From Warburgia ugandensis (taxonomy: Eukaryota; Streptophyta; Magnoliopsida; Canellales; Canellaceae): 64,000 nucleotides of DNA. Below, piece after piece: positions 47,396 through 59,332 of this stretch. The first letter of the stretch is position 1, and every line of letters begins with the position of its first letter. The position numbers were made by a program, and so were the translations under genes. Under the pieces are notes generated by a model. The model was given only the letters and a program-made list of their open reading frames with translations. It did not search any database and had not been told where the DNA came from. The DNA lies in the NCBI GenBank assembly GCA_035236585.1, contig CP141136.1, positions 48,625,136 to 48,689,135 on the forward strand, in the 5' to 3' direction.

Positions 47396-49290
47396 TGTTG
47401 TGATTTTGAGTTAAAACTTGCAAGTGCACAAATAAGTTGTAGTATTCTCACACAAGGAGGTTGATCTTAGACAAATTCAGGAGATATTTTCCTAAACTAA
47501 AAATAGAAATTAACACGTGAAAATGGAAATTATGCTAAATTTTAAAAAATATGCTAAAATTGAAAACTTTCCTAAATGAAACTTTCTAAATTTATGACTT
47601 TCCTAAAGTGAAAACTTTCTAAAAATGCAATTTTAAAAACTCATCTAAATCTAACTTTCTAAGCATGAATTTTAGCAATTAATGTAATGAATCATGCATT
47701 AATCAACCACTTTCTTAATCATGAAAATTCTAAAGAAAGAAATTAAATTTATGGGAATGAAAACTTTAACTACAAGTTAACAACCTAATCAAAGATCAAC
47801 AATCAATCACTTACTAACTACTTTTCCTAACATGAATGAATGCAATAACTTGGAATTCAATTAATCGCTAAATTACTCAAAACCATGCATGCCAACTTTG
47901 AGTTGAACGCATGATTTCAACATGAATTTGGGAAGGATCCGCTATTCTAGTTGATGTTAGTAATTAAACTTTTGATCTACAGCTAAGCAGCACATTAACA
48001 GGAGTAATCAACTTCATCAATAAAGGCCTTCAAAACCATACATTCCCCAATTAGATTGAGGGCATGGTTTCAATTCTTTGTTGGGTTGGATTAGTTGGAA
48101 TGGATGGAATAGTAATTTGAAGTTAACTACTAAACCATGAGATAAACATGTAACTCAATCATCATCATCCATCAACCAAAGAGATTCCATTAAATATCAA
48201 ACTGTATTGCCTTAAAAACAAATACATGGATCGTGCGTTACACTTTCGTAGAGCATGCACCATGATTTCACCCAAAGTAAACCCAAAACCAGATCTTAGT
48301 TATGATTCCTCCTCCAACAAGCATGAGATTCAAAGGGAAATTCAACAGAATATAAAGGCAACAATTTAAGAGTACTAAGAAAAGCAAGTTAGAGATCAAG
48401 GAAACTAAAAGAGATTTAAAAGGAAATGAAAAGTAAGGATAAAGTTGTGATTCAAGGTGACTTCCCTTGGATGTCACTTTAAGGGAAAAACCAACCTTGG
48501 ATCTTAATCAATAGGCAAAGAAGAAAACAATGGAATTGAAAGGCATTAACTAGCACAATGGAAATAAGATCAAACAATGAAAGAAGCAAATAGGACTAAC
48601 CAACCTCTCAAAGAAGAATCAAACACCCAAAGCCAAGGTGTGGAACACTTGAGGAAGTAGCAGCCCCAAAATGGAAGGTAAAATAATACCAAAAAGGGAA
48701 GAAAATCCAAAGTAAAAGAGAGAGAGGAGAGTGATAAATGAAGAGGACATCTCCTTCAAAGTGAAGTAGGCATCTTTTTCCTACGAGTGAGAGAGTCCTC
48801 CAAATGTTGCTTTTTGTCATTCTTGTATAACTTTTCTCCTATATTTTCTAAGGTGATCTACGAGTAAGGTGTGGTGGGGATGAACAGAAGTAGTTAGGTT
48901 GGCTAGGATGGGTGGGTAGCTAGGATTTTATAAGAGATGGAAGGTGGGATAGGTTGACCTTGATCTCATGTTGTATTGGTGACTTTTAGGCTAAGACTTG
49001 ATCTTTTGATCTTGATCTTCTAATTTCACCTAGATGGATCTCGATCATTGGATCATCATCTCACTGCATACAAAAAGATAAAAGCCCTAATTAAATCTTA
49101 GAAAAATATGGTTAATTACATACTTACCTTGGATTAGCCTTTGAACCTACAAAATATCAATTTTTTGCATAATTAGGTTAAAAAAATACATGTGTTACAA
49201 ATTTTGGTTAAAACCCTTAATTTACCCCCATAAGTTGTAAGACATGGCAGCTAATTGGGTGGTTTTTATGAAAAATTAGATACTATCACA
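47396..49290 (-). repeat. E3 3' LTR
   Basis: It starts TGTTGTGATTTTGAGTTAAA on the plus strand and ends GATACTATCACA at 49290, matching the ends of the E2 LTRs. The interior shares TTTCCTAAA-rich stretches near 47560-47640 and the TTGATCTTGATCTTC block near 49010 (13200 and 38180 in E2). About 1.9 kb, shorter than the E2 LTRs. The frames 48268-48477 and 48608-48820 are not recognised. Confidence 0.75.
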
Positions 49291-51059
49291 CCCTCAACCA
49301 GCATTTTTGTAGTCCTGTGAAAAAATGCAAAAAATCATTTTTCCAAAACTAAATTAAAGTGCCACTTTCGTAGGTACTCATGATTGCATTAAGTACATGC
49401 AATAAGCCCTTGAACCCCTAATGGATGAGTTAGGTCTCGTGAAGGCTTGTAGTGAATATATCTGCAAAATTCTATAAGGTTGACTCTCCTATTTTATCTT
49501 AAAGAATCCTCATTCATTAGCACTTTACTAGTCTTTCACAACTTAATGGAGAGGACAGACAATTTTACAAATTATACACATACTAAAGACATTTTATTCT
49601 AGCTATGTCTTGGGGTGATTATGTGTATACAGCCACATAAGTCATAACTTCTAATAGGTATGCTTAATTTCCCTTGGAAATATGTTTTGACCTCAAATCT
49701 TCATAGCATACTTTTAGAAAGTGAAGCTCTTAGATTAGGAGTCAATCATATTTCTCTCATTATGTGATTGGATCCAACAAGACTAATGGTCCATATAATT
49801 TTTTGAGTGTTGATGAGACAAAGGAAAATGATCCCTAAGATTGGATGTTATTACCAAGAATAGTAGGGGTAGTTTAACTTAATTTGTCCTTTTTACATCC
49901 TCTTTAAGGCTACGTTCCCCCTAATATCCATAAGTCTTTAAATAGGATGAAATGAAGGCTTGGGATAGATTTAGAAAAGAAGGGTATAAGATGTTCAAAG
50001 GTTCAAAATTGAGTAGAGGACTTTTTTTATGGTTGGAAAAATTTTCTTTGACTATACTAAAGTGAATTTCTTTTGTATTCTTGTCTTTCTCTTCTATTTC
50101 TGGTCACTTTTTTTTTTTCTTTCTCTTTTGTCTTTTTGAAAGAAAGACTTTTGGTGCTATTCTCTTCTTTAACATTTTGTCTCTTTTGAACTTTGTTACT
50201 AACTCTACTCATTTTGAAAATGGGTAATGGATGTTTATTTTTTCTTGGTTTTTTTAGGTTAATGCAAATGGGGTAAAGAAATAAAAGGTTGAATAATAGG
50301 CTCAAGGGGTGGTATATTGTATTGTGTAGGTTTTATGTCTCTAAGATAGATAAGATGGCCTATATCATTTCCTAGGTTTCCTATAGCCTATTAGATCCAA
50401 TAAATTTTCTAGAAAGAAAGCTATTACTACAATATATTCTTAATAGTTAACCAAAACAAGGATAATAGGATCATACTAAACCATATACACTAAAGAAAAT
50501 GTGAAATTATTTATAACTCTCTTGAAAGAAGATAATCTCTATGCTCATTAGGTTATAGGTCTCCATTGATTTTCCTTAAGGTCTCTAAGTCATAACTCTT
50601 TATTAGTCTTGACTATGTGTTGTGTGTAAATATTTTTCAAGAGTTAACATTCATAAAATGCTGCAACACATGAATAATACGTAAAATTGACCATATGCAC
50701 TTCCATTAGGAGATTAAAACATTTGAGATACTAAGTTTTGAACATCCAGTTCTCATCATAGTAAGGGAACTCTACCTCAAAACTATTTTTTCCATAAAAA
50801 TTCAAGAAAATTCAAAATCTTTGGTATATCTACAACCCCCCAATGTGAATGAAACATTGTACACAATGTTTGAAAACATAGGACCCTATATGAATATGGA
50901 AAGATGTAGAAGACTGGGCCTTAAAAAACAAATAGGTTGCCTCCCAAAAGAGCTTTAAGTTTAATGTCTTCAGCCAAATGTAATGATGAGTGCAAGGGCG
51001 ATAAGCAGTTAGGGTTCTAGAGTAGTTTAAGATGGGTCATGGTAGTGTGGTGCATTTAA
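49291..51059 (-). other. E3 non-coding region between integrase and 3' LTR
   Basis: It aligns with 13483-14539 of E2 in order: GTAGTCCTG near 49310, TGCCACTTTCGTAGGTACTC near 49361, AACATCCAGTTCTCATCA near 50742, and the Athila hallmark near 50935-50975 (GGTTGCCTCCCAAAAGAGCT and TTAAGTTTAATGTCTTCAGC). An extra low-complexity stretch (about 49980-50330), with the antisense frame 50057-50305, is absent from E2. No env-like gene. Confidence 0.65.
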
Positions 51060-51929
51060 AAGTGTTTCTTTAATCTCCGGGTTAGGAATTTCTAGGATAG
51101 GTTTTAACCTCTAATCATATACTTTCTGAATTTCACCATCCTTCTCAATCTTGATGGCCCCATGTAGGTATACTGTGCCTATTGTATATGGTCCAATCCA
51201 TCTAGATTTAAGTTTTCCTGGAAAGAGATGCAATCATGAGTTATACGGTAAGGCCTTTTGTCTAGGTGTAAAGGATTTCCTTAAGATTTGGCAATCATGA
51301 TTAACCTTCATTCGGTCTTTGTATGTTTAGGTAGAATCATATGCATCCTTTCTGAATTCCTACAACTCCTTAAGTTGGAGTTTTTGGTCAATCTAGTAGC
51401 ATCTAATTCAAAATTGATCTTTTTAATAGCCCAATATATCTTGTGCTCTACTCTACTGGTAAGTGGTAGGCCTTTCCATAGACCAAGAAGTAGGATGACA
51501 TGCCTACTGGAGTTTTATAAGTGGTACGATATTCCTACAAATTATTGTTAAGTCACATAGACCAGTCCTTCCTACTTGGATTGACTATCTTTTCATGAAT
51601 ACACTTAATCTCCCTATTTGAGACCTCTACTTGCCACTAGTTTGAGGGTGGTATGGCCAGCTATCCTATGGTTGACACCATACTTTTGTGTTAGATTCTC
51701 AAACACTTTATTGCAAAAGTGTTTCCCTCATCACTGATTGTGGAACATAGAGCATTAAATCTATCAAAGATATTCTCCATTAACAATCTGACCACTACCT
51801 TGTGGACACATGGTCCACTCCCACTAGGATGTAAAAAATTTCAAAAGAATTAGGGAAGGGTCCCATGAAATCTATGCCCCAAACATTGAATAGTTTTACC
51901 ACAAGAATTGGGTTTAAGGGCATCATGTG
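51060..51929 (-). pseudogene. E3 integrase, core and C-terminal part
   Basis: The minus-strand translation gives [20 protein letters not shown] and GVDHVS near 51830-51870, with the first catalytic Asp intact. It continues to a broken middle and a C-terminal region near 51380-51500 corresponding to [14 protein letters not shown] and HKIYWAIKKI in damaged form. The tail near 51150-51240 resembles [11 protein letters not shown] and [10 protein letters not shown]. The gene is split at 51925-51929 by the Tekay-like insertion; its zinc-binding part resumes at 62359. Confidence 0.8.
51925..51929. repeat. Target site duplication ATGTG, left copy
   Basis: Matches 62359-62363. Joining the flanks restores the integrase codons for LGKRHMMPLNP. 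Confidence 0.9.
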
Positions 51930-52336
51930 TGTAACAACCCTATATTTTATCATGGTTTAAATTGAAAGTAGAGTGAAGAAATCAAAATTTTCTAAAATCA
52001 AAATCCTTAAAAGTAAATGTACAAAAGACTTTGAATTTGAGCTTGAAACCTTAAAAATTAGAATGCAAGAGATGAGAGCTTTCTAATGACATTAATTTTG
52101 CACGAAATGAAGGTTAAAGACGGAAAAACTCAAAATTTTACTAAATACTAGAGGGGGCTAACTTGATAAAGGCCACCCCTCTCCATTGATGGGCCTCGTG
52201 TGATGGCCTAGGTGGGGGTCTACCCATAGCTGCCTATCACGTAGGGAAGAGGCTAGTAAGCTCCACTGCCTCCTCTCTCCTCTCTCCCTCCATCTCTCCC
52301 ACATAGCATTTGCTTCCCTCTTCAGTGTCACTACTA

Positions 52337-52338
<2 letters not shown>

Positions 52339-52413
<75 letters not shown>
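52339..52413. repeat. (TC)n microsatellite
   Basis: About 37 TC units without interruption. The equivalent place in the 3' LTR (about 59756-59778) has only a short interrupted run, so expansion followed insertion. Confidence 0.95.
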
Positions 52414-52416
<3 letters not shown>

Positions 52417-54527
52417 TAGGTATTCCTTTTCTTGTAACAAATGAAATTGAGTTTTCAATCACTGTCGACTGTCATGGGAACAGGTAGAATTTCCATTGCG
52501 CCCAACTATCTCCCTCTCTTTTCCCTCTCCCCTCTCACTCTATCTCTCTCACCATCATTTTCATCCATCACGGGCAATGAGAAAAAAAATAAAAAGGTAA
52601 AATCAAGATCTACATGACCCATGTTTCATTTTTTGAGAAAAATTGCATTTCAGCACTATAACGGTCATCAATGGCTATTGTTTTCTAGTCATCATCCTCA
52701 ATGATGGTGATGGGATTCTAGTGTCGGCGACTATTTTTTGGTAAGGACAAAATGGGGAAATTTATATTGATGGAATCCTCATTGAATGCATTCTGCATCC
52801 ATATCAATGAGAGTTCAATAGGAGATCATCTGACCATTGAATTTTTTATCTAAATACAATGCACAAATAGTGCTAGATCTACAAATTTGACTGTTGAAAA
52901 CATGATCATACAACAAATCTATGAATTTAATGATATGAGTTGCATGTTAAAGACAATTTGGTTTGGAAACAATAAATGAAAAGATTGGTAAATGTATAAA
53001 AGCTATTGGATCATTAAATTGTAGATCTGATCAGATCTATGTAATTTACACTCGAAACATCGGATCTATATGATCAATGTATGAAATTGACTTTTCCAAC
53101 AACCAAAGATATATGATCTAAGGTTAAAAAATAGATCAAAGACAATCTGGTAGTTCAAATTAGAATTTGTATGTATAAATCGATGATCAAAAAAATATAT
53201 TATGATATTTATTTCATATTTATCAGATTAATGCTCCACTAATGATAAAAGCCATGATATATTATTTCTGAGTGTCGATCAACATCCAAATTGACCCGTA
53301 ATTGATTCTAGTGAATCTGAGCCATTAGATTGAGGTCAGTAAATTTAAAGACTACTAAATTTTCACGTATATTGCACTTATGCATTGTTTTATTAAATAC
53401 ATGTAATAACTACACTTAAATTGTAGCTGATGAATGAGAGTGTTAGGAGACAAAGTCATAATTTTTATTTAAACATGAAATGATGATTATCAGGAGAACC
53501 ACCTCACATGCATTAAATGTCAATTGTCCTATAAACAGGGGAAACTCTGCCAGTTTTTTAATAAAAATAAAGTGATTTTATGATTATACTTGAAATGGTA
53601 AGGTGCATAGCATGAGTTGATTTCTAACTAAATTTTGTGCATTATTTATATTTGGCATCTCATTTGCATTTAAATGAAAATTTAGTATTTTTAAAACCAT
53701 GATCAAGATCTAATTATGTGATCAATGAATGACTAATATGTCGTTGAGGGTATAATTGTACTTAGATTTTTCATTCATTGATTTGCCAAGGATTTGTTAT
53801 AAACAAGAACTTTCGCATGGTGAACACTATGATAAGAGGGTTTTAGGGATGGCCACCCACCTTCTAAAAGTTGATATTTTGAGACCAAGCCCAACTGGCT
53901 AGATTTCAAGTGTGCCATCATGGGAAGGCTACACTACATGATCTGTTCTCCTTCTGTGCGATACAGTGATAAGTCTCACATAGTTGGTGTCAATGTTTAA
54001 GTATGTGGTGCCCCACTATTGGGCAACTGCCGCAACATAGTGATCTATGTATTCTTTTTACTATAATGTCCCAAAATTGGGTAGTTGCAATAAGATTATT
54101 TTAGGCACCATGCACGTGATAAGGTCATAGATACCCTGCCCACTAGGCATGACAATGCCTTACATGATTTAAGAGTTGATATATTTATATTTGTAGGCTG
54201 AGAATTGATATGTTTGACATAAATTGACAAGGACTTTCCAATATGTGGTTTAAATTGGGATTTTAGTGCTTAACCAATTTATCATTGATTTTGCACATTT
54301 GTTTAATGAGTACTATTTGATGTCAATATATCACATTATTCTTACACTTCTACTGTACTCGACTAAACGAAAACCTTTGATGGAATGTTTGAAAAGTATG
54401 CAAATGATGTATTGCAAATTTATATAGATAAACCTTAAGAACCATACCTAAGGATGTTTCACTATGTGCATGAATGCATGGATGCAAATATACATTGATT
54501 TATATTTGTGATCTTAGTTTTACCTAC

Positions 54528-54549
54528 TGAATATATTCCCTTATACTCA
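54528..54549 (+). other. Conserved LTR hairpin (copy 3)
   Basis: TGAATATA and TATACTCA around a 6-nt loop (TTCCCT) pair at 7 of 8 positions. The flanks CTAC and CCCC are shared with copies 4-7. Confidence 0.55.
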
Positions 54550-54961
54550 CCCCACTAACTCTACAAATAAATGTGAAGAAGAGAAAGGCAAGAGTATTAA
54601 GACTAGGCACACAAATAAGCAAAAAGAATATAGACAAAATATGTATGATTTGTACATTTTATAAATGTTATGAGATCACTAAGCAGTTATGTAACTATGA
54701 TAATCAATTTAGACATGTATAAATATGTTTAATGAGTGGGAAATGATAGGTTTTGACTTCTCATATTTGAATGTAAAAATGTTTGATTTTAGAACTCATG
54801 AATGTGTATTGACTGGTCAGATGATACTCGGGGTTCTTTGAAAAGTCTTTTCAAAGAAAAATGTTTTCATTTTTTGTTTTCTAAAATAAATTTTTAAATA
54901 GGGATCCCGACTTTCGAAAATAATTCTTAAAAGGTTTTTGAAAAACTCTGGTCATCATAAG

Positions 54962-54973
54962 TGGTATCAGAGT
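54962..54973 (+). promoter_or_regulatory. Primer binding site (initiator-Met tRNA type)
   Basis: TGGTATCAGAGT, 2 bp after the 5' LTR, is complementary to the 3' end of plant initiator-Met tRNA, the usual primer of Tekay and other chromoviruses. Confidence 0.9.
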
Positions 54974-55101
54974 AGAGTTGTTCCTTTTACAACCTATCCT
55001 ACATGTTAAGAGTTTAAAATAGTCAATAAGTAAGAGGTGGTTCTTTAAATGTGAATTAAGAAAGTGACTCATATAGAAATATATTGTGAAATGTAAAATA
55101 G

Positions 55102-56100
55102 ATGCATCCTAAAAAAGAGACTATGGGGTCTGCTAGTTCTTCCATTGATACCCCAAAAGAGGAGGCTCATATGGCAGAGTTTATGGCACAGATGATGCAG
55201 AACTTTAAACAATATGTGTAGCAACAATAGACCCAAATAGTCTTGCATCTAGCATTGATGAGGGTAGTTCGGGAGGTAGCACTAGCAAGGCAGATAAATG
55301 GCTAGAATGATTTCATAGGATGTTTCCAACATTTTCTAAGATAGGTGAATCAAAAGCAACTGAAGAATGGATCTATCACGTTGAGAAAGCCTTTGAAGCA
55401 ATGAAAATTCCAGAAGAGAAAAAGGTGAAGATTGCCACTTTTATCTTCATAGGAGAGGCTGCTTTCTAATGGATGACAGCACAGAGGATTTATTTTCCTC
55501 AACCAAGTAATATTTTATGGGACAATTCTTGAAAGGTATTCTATGACAAATACTTCCCTCCCCATGTCTGTGCAAAAATTAGAGAGAGAATTGTGAATTT
55601 GTAACAAGGAGATCTTATGGTCTTACAGTATGAGAATAAGTTTGTACAGCTAAGGAGGTTTGCACCAAATATTTGCACTTCAGATAAGATAGCCACCGAA
55701 AGATTTATTCAGGGTTTACACCCAAGGTTGACAAGTAAGGTTATGGGGACACAACCTACTACCATAGCAAAAGCAGTCGAAATGACTTTTATTTTTGAAG
55801 AGGAATACTTTCATAATCATGCAGAGCAGCAAGTCAAAGAGAAATATAGTATTGTTCTATGACGCTCAGGTAGGGGTAAGTGCCCTTTTTCATCTTCTTC
55901 ATGGGGCCACATTAGCACTAAGGTCCATAGGCTACCAAACAAAGAAAGGGCCTAGAAAGGAGATATTGCTTGAGATGTAAAGGTTACCATCCTAGCTTAT
56001 CTTGCTTTAGACCCAGACAGTAGAGCCCACTGATACGATGTTATAGATGTGGTGAAGAGGGACATTTTATGAATGAGTGCCCTAAGAGACAACCATGCAA
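55102..56100 (+). pseudogene. Tekay-like gag, degenerate
   Basis: A start at 55102 gives MHPKKETMGSASSSIDTPKE, then EAHMAEFMAQMM, with two stops at about 55219 and 55228. The core follows in another frame: ATEEWIYHVEKAFEAMKIPE and EKKVKIATFIFIGEAAF, a stop at about 55468, then an open stretch 55617-55862 with LQYENKFVQLRRFAPN and ATERFIQGLHPRLTSKVMGT. These are the standard gag core motifs of Tekay/Del elements. The zinc knuckle CYRCGEEGHFMNEC at 56039-56080 has all four ligands. Gag packages the RNA in the particle; this copy cannot be made whole because of stops and frameshifts. Confidence 0.85.
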
Positions 56101-56620
56101 TGGGCCTAGGATAGAAAATGTGCCTTGAAGTCAAGGTCAAGTATTTGTCATCACTTCTAAATAGGCCAAAGCCCTAAATGTAAAAGGTACCATTTGATTT
56201 CAAACAGACGTGATAAAGTTTTATTTGATCAAGGTTGGGATTTGGCATTGATATAACTACACCAATAGGTGAATCAACTAGTGGTCATGAGTTTCTCCAG
56301 GATGTACCTATTGAAATAGTGGGGAAGCAGTTGAAGGCCAATCTCATTCTACTCGATATGATGGATTTTGACATTATATTGGGAATGGATATGCTAACAA
56401 TGAATTGGATGATAGTTGACTATCGTAGGAAGAAGATCATGTTCTTTATACTAGAACAAAAAGTAATTTTATTTCGAGGGAGACTAGATACAAATATTGT
56501 TTGTGTTATTACAGTCATGAAGGCAGCAAGACATATATCAAAAGGATGTTAGGCCTTTTTTGCTAGTATAGCAGCAATGGATTGTGAATGACCTAAATTT
56601 GAGGAGTTGGATGCTATTAG
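56101..56620 (+). pseudogene. Tekay-like protease, degenerate
   Basis: The open stretch 56235-56552 contains GHEFLQDVPIEIVGKQLKAN and LILLDMMDFDIILGMDMLTM, then NWMIVDYRRKKIMF, the second half of the chromovirus aspartic protease (usual form LILLDMxDFDVILGMDWL). The active-site segment just upstream, expected as VLFDSGATHSF, reads as VLFDQGWDL-like codons near 56217-56240, with a frameshift, so the catalytic triplet is not intact. Confidence 0.8.
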
Positions 56621-57420
56621 AGAATTTTAAGATGTTTTTCTTGAAGAACTTTTAGGATTACCACCTCTAAGAGAAATTAATTTTTCCATTGAACTTGTGC
56701 TAGGTACAGCTCCTATTTCTAAGGCACCATATTGGATGACTCCATTAGAATTGAAAATATATTTATAAAAGTTATTAGACAAGGGTTTTATCAGACCTAG
56801 TGCTTCACCTTGGGGAGCAAAAGGTCTTTTTCTTAAGAAGATAGGTGGATCTATGCAATTATGTATTGATTATTGAATGTTGAATAATGTTGTAGTAAAG
56901 AACAAGTATCCCTTGCCTCAGATTGATGACCTCTTTGATCAGCTACAATCTACAACTACTTTCTCTAAGATTGATTTAATGTTAGGATATCATCAATTAA
57001 GGATTAGAGAAGAATATATTTCTAAAATGAAATTTAGGACTTGTTATAGTCACTACGAATTCTTAGTTATGCCATTTGGACTAACAAATGCACCAGCTAT
57101 GTTTATGGGCCTTATGAATCTGATCTTCAGATCATTTTTGGATAAATTTGTCATAGTGTTTGTAGATGATATTTTGATTTACTCAATTTTATTAAGTACT
57201 CTTCAAACTCATCGATTGTTTGCTAAATTTAGAAGATGTGAGTTTTGGTTAGAGCAAGTTAACTTTTTTAGGTCATGTTATTTCCAAAAATGGAATTGTT
57301 GTGGACCCAACAAAAGTAGAGGTAGTGATGAATTGGGAAAGACCTAAATTAGTGAAAAAAATTTGTAGTTTCCTAGGTTGGGAAGGATATTGTCACAGAT
57401 TCATATGAGGGTTTACATGT
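56621..57420 (+). pseudogene. Tekay-like reverse transcriptase, degenerate
   Basis: It begins with [19 protein letters not shown] near 56700, stop, then [20 protein letters not shown], stop near 56875, and an open stretch 56877-57347 with [16 protein letters not shown] and [15 protein letters not shown] (usual form DLRSGYHQ), then [18 protein letters not shown] and FVDDILIYS. The FVDD box at 57159-57170 (usually YVDD or FIDD) keeps both catalytic Asp. A frameshift near 57270 shifts the end of the domain. RT would copy the element RNA; this copy is inactive. Confidence 0.9.
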
Positions 57421-58130
57421 ATAGCCTTTCCACTAACTGCACTGACTAGCAAGAGGAGACAGTTTATTTTGAGTGATGAATGTGAAGCAAGTTTCTAGAA
57501 ATTAAAAAGGAGAATCACATCTGCACTAATTTTAGCAGTTCCCTCAGGCAATGGAGGATTTGTAGTCTTTTGCAATGCATCAAACAATGGGCTAGGATGT
57601 GTAATAAAGTGATTGCTTATGCTTCTCGAAAACTGAGAACACATGATAAGAATTTATCCCACTCACGAATTGGAGTTGACAACATTAGTTTTCATGTTAA
57701 AAAATCTAAAGACCTTACCTATATGGTGAGAAATTTGAAGTTTTCATAAATCATAAAAGCCTCAAATATATTTTCACTCAGCAAAATCTAAATATAAGGC
57801 CAAGAAGATGGATGAAGTATTTAAAAGGTTATGACTGCTCCATCCAGTATCACCCAGGAAAGATTATGCTCTCCAGAAAGTGGAAATTACTTTAGGATAT
57901 AGTTTAATGCAAACTAGAAATTCAATATAAGGGCAAAGGATCATTTGTGGACAACTTACTAGTGAATCTACTATAGTTGAGAAGGTTGTCTAGGTTTAGA
58001 AAGAAGGAACAAATACACAAGCACTGATTAGCAAACTAAGGTTTACTCAGAGTTTAGATAGAGGTGTGATATTTTGTAGAAGATCGGTAGTTCCATCAAA
58101 TAAATAATTGAGATAGGAAGTCATTCAATA
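57421..58130 (+). pseudogene. Tekay-like RNase H, degenerate
   Basis: Fragments in several frames: SFxKLKRRITSALILAVPSG near 57500-57550, FVVFCNASNNGLGCVIK (usually YVVYCDASRxGLGCVL; the Asp after Cys is now Asn), VIAYASRKLRTHDKNLS (usually VIAYASRQLKxHExNYP), and [22 protein letters not shown]-type codons near 57800-57860. The order and spacing fit. No long open frame remains. Confidence 0.8.
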
Positions 58131-59280
58131 TGTACATTACTCACAGCAAACCATTCACCCCAGGAGGAACCAAGATGTATCATGATTTGAAAAAAAATTA
58201 TGGTGGAGTGGAATGAAAAAGGATGTGGGAGAATGTGTGGTAAGGTGTTTAACCTGCCAACAAGTAAGGGTTGAACACGAGAGGCTGACAAGAATGTTAC
58301 AGTCCCTAGATCTTCCTCAATTGAAATGGGATCACTTGACTATGAACTTCATTAGTAGCTAGCCCAGGACATCGAATGGACATGACATGATTTGGGTTAT
58401 TGTAGATCGACTAACAAAGTTAGCTCATTTTCTCCCTATTCGACAAACGCAATCTTTAGATGGCTTGGCAAAGCTGCATATCAAAGAGATTGTGACCTTA
58501 GATGGTACGCTTATGACCATTATTTCAGATAGAGATAGCAAATTTACTTCTAAGTTTTGGAGGAATGCATAGGAAGGATTATGGTTTTCCTTAAGTTTAA
58601 GTACAATAGTCCACCCCCAAACAAACAGACAATCAAAAAGAACAATTTAGATATTGGAAGATATGTTGAGAGCTTGTGCAATTGAATTGAAAAGAATTGG
58701 GATGAGAATCTTTCCCTCATTGAGTTTGTATATAATAACAGTTTTCATGCTAGCATCGGCATGGCACCATATGAAGCACTATATGGAAGGCTGTGTCATT
58801 CACCAACTTGTTCGAATGAGGTTGGAGAAGTTTGAATTAGTGGAGCAATGTGCAGAGAAAGTGAAAGTTATTGGAAAGTGACTTTTAACTATTCAAAGTC
58901 GACAAAATATTTACACAGATAGAAGGAGACATTTAGAATTTGAGATCACACATTTCTTAAGGTCTCACCTATGAAGAGAATTAGGAGGTTCAGTGTTAAA
59001 GAAAAATTGAGTCCTCGATTCATTAGTCCTTTCCAAATTTTGGAGAGAATTAGGCTGGTAGCATATAGACTAGCATTACCACCGCAGCTTATAGATGTTC
59101 ATGATGTATTTCATATTTGGATGTTCTGTAAGTATGTGCTTGATCCTTCTCATGTACTTACACATGTACTAGTAGAGTTGCTGCTTGATTTGACTTTCAA
59201 AATGAAGAGAATGCAGTTCAAGAGGCTACTTGGGAAACTGAGGATGAAATGAAGAGAATGCACCCAAAGTTATTTGAATA
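58131..59280 (+). pseudogene. Tekay-like integrase with remnant chromodomain
   Basis: The zinc-binding region near 58190-58275 ends WWSGMKKDVGECVVRCLTCQ. The core has LPQLKWDHLTMNFI, where the first catalytic Asp is now Asn (AAC at 58345-58347). The open stretch 58387-58572 follows, with VIVDRLTKLAHFLP and IISDRDSKFTSKFW (second Asp kept). Then QTNRQSKRTI, where the family has QTDGQSERTI, so the catalytic Glu is now Lys (AAA at 58636-58638). The C-terminus (58971-59252) has LSPRFISPFQILERI and YRLALPPQLIDVHDVFHIWM, then DLTF, and after a frameshift EATWETEDEMKRMHPKLFE before the stop at 59278-59280. The middle of the chromodomain is missing. Confidence 0.9.
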
Positions 59281-59320
59281 GCAATGTAAAAAGGTAATTT
59301 TGAGGATGAAACATTTTTCT

Positions 59321-59332
59321 TATGGGGGAGAA
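59321..59332 (+). promoter_or_regulatory. Polypurine tract of the Tekay-like element
   Basis: TATGGGGGAGAA ends directly at the 3' LTR start, the expected primer for plus-strand DNA synthesis. Confidence 0.8.

Larger units (their letters stand above)
51930..54959 (+). repeat. 5' LTR of the Tekay-like element
   Basis: It starts TGTAACAACCCTATATTTTA and ends AAAACTCTGGTCATCATA, 3030 bp. It aligns with 59333-62358 over most of its length (for example GGTTTAAATTGAAAGT near 51955 and 59357; GGCCACCCACCTT near 53850 and 61188). It holds a long (TC)n run at 52339-52413 and the hairpin at 54528-54549. The antisense frame 52237-52458 reads the (TC)n run as alternating Arg-Glu and is not a gene. Confidence 0.9.

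Noticed and set aside
52237-52458. Frame encoding a long alternating Arg-Glu repeat
   Set aside because: A translation of the (TC)n microsatellite.
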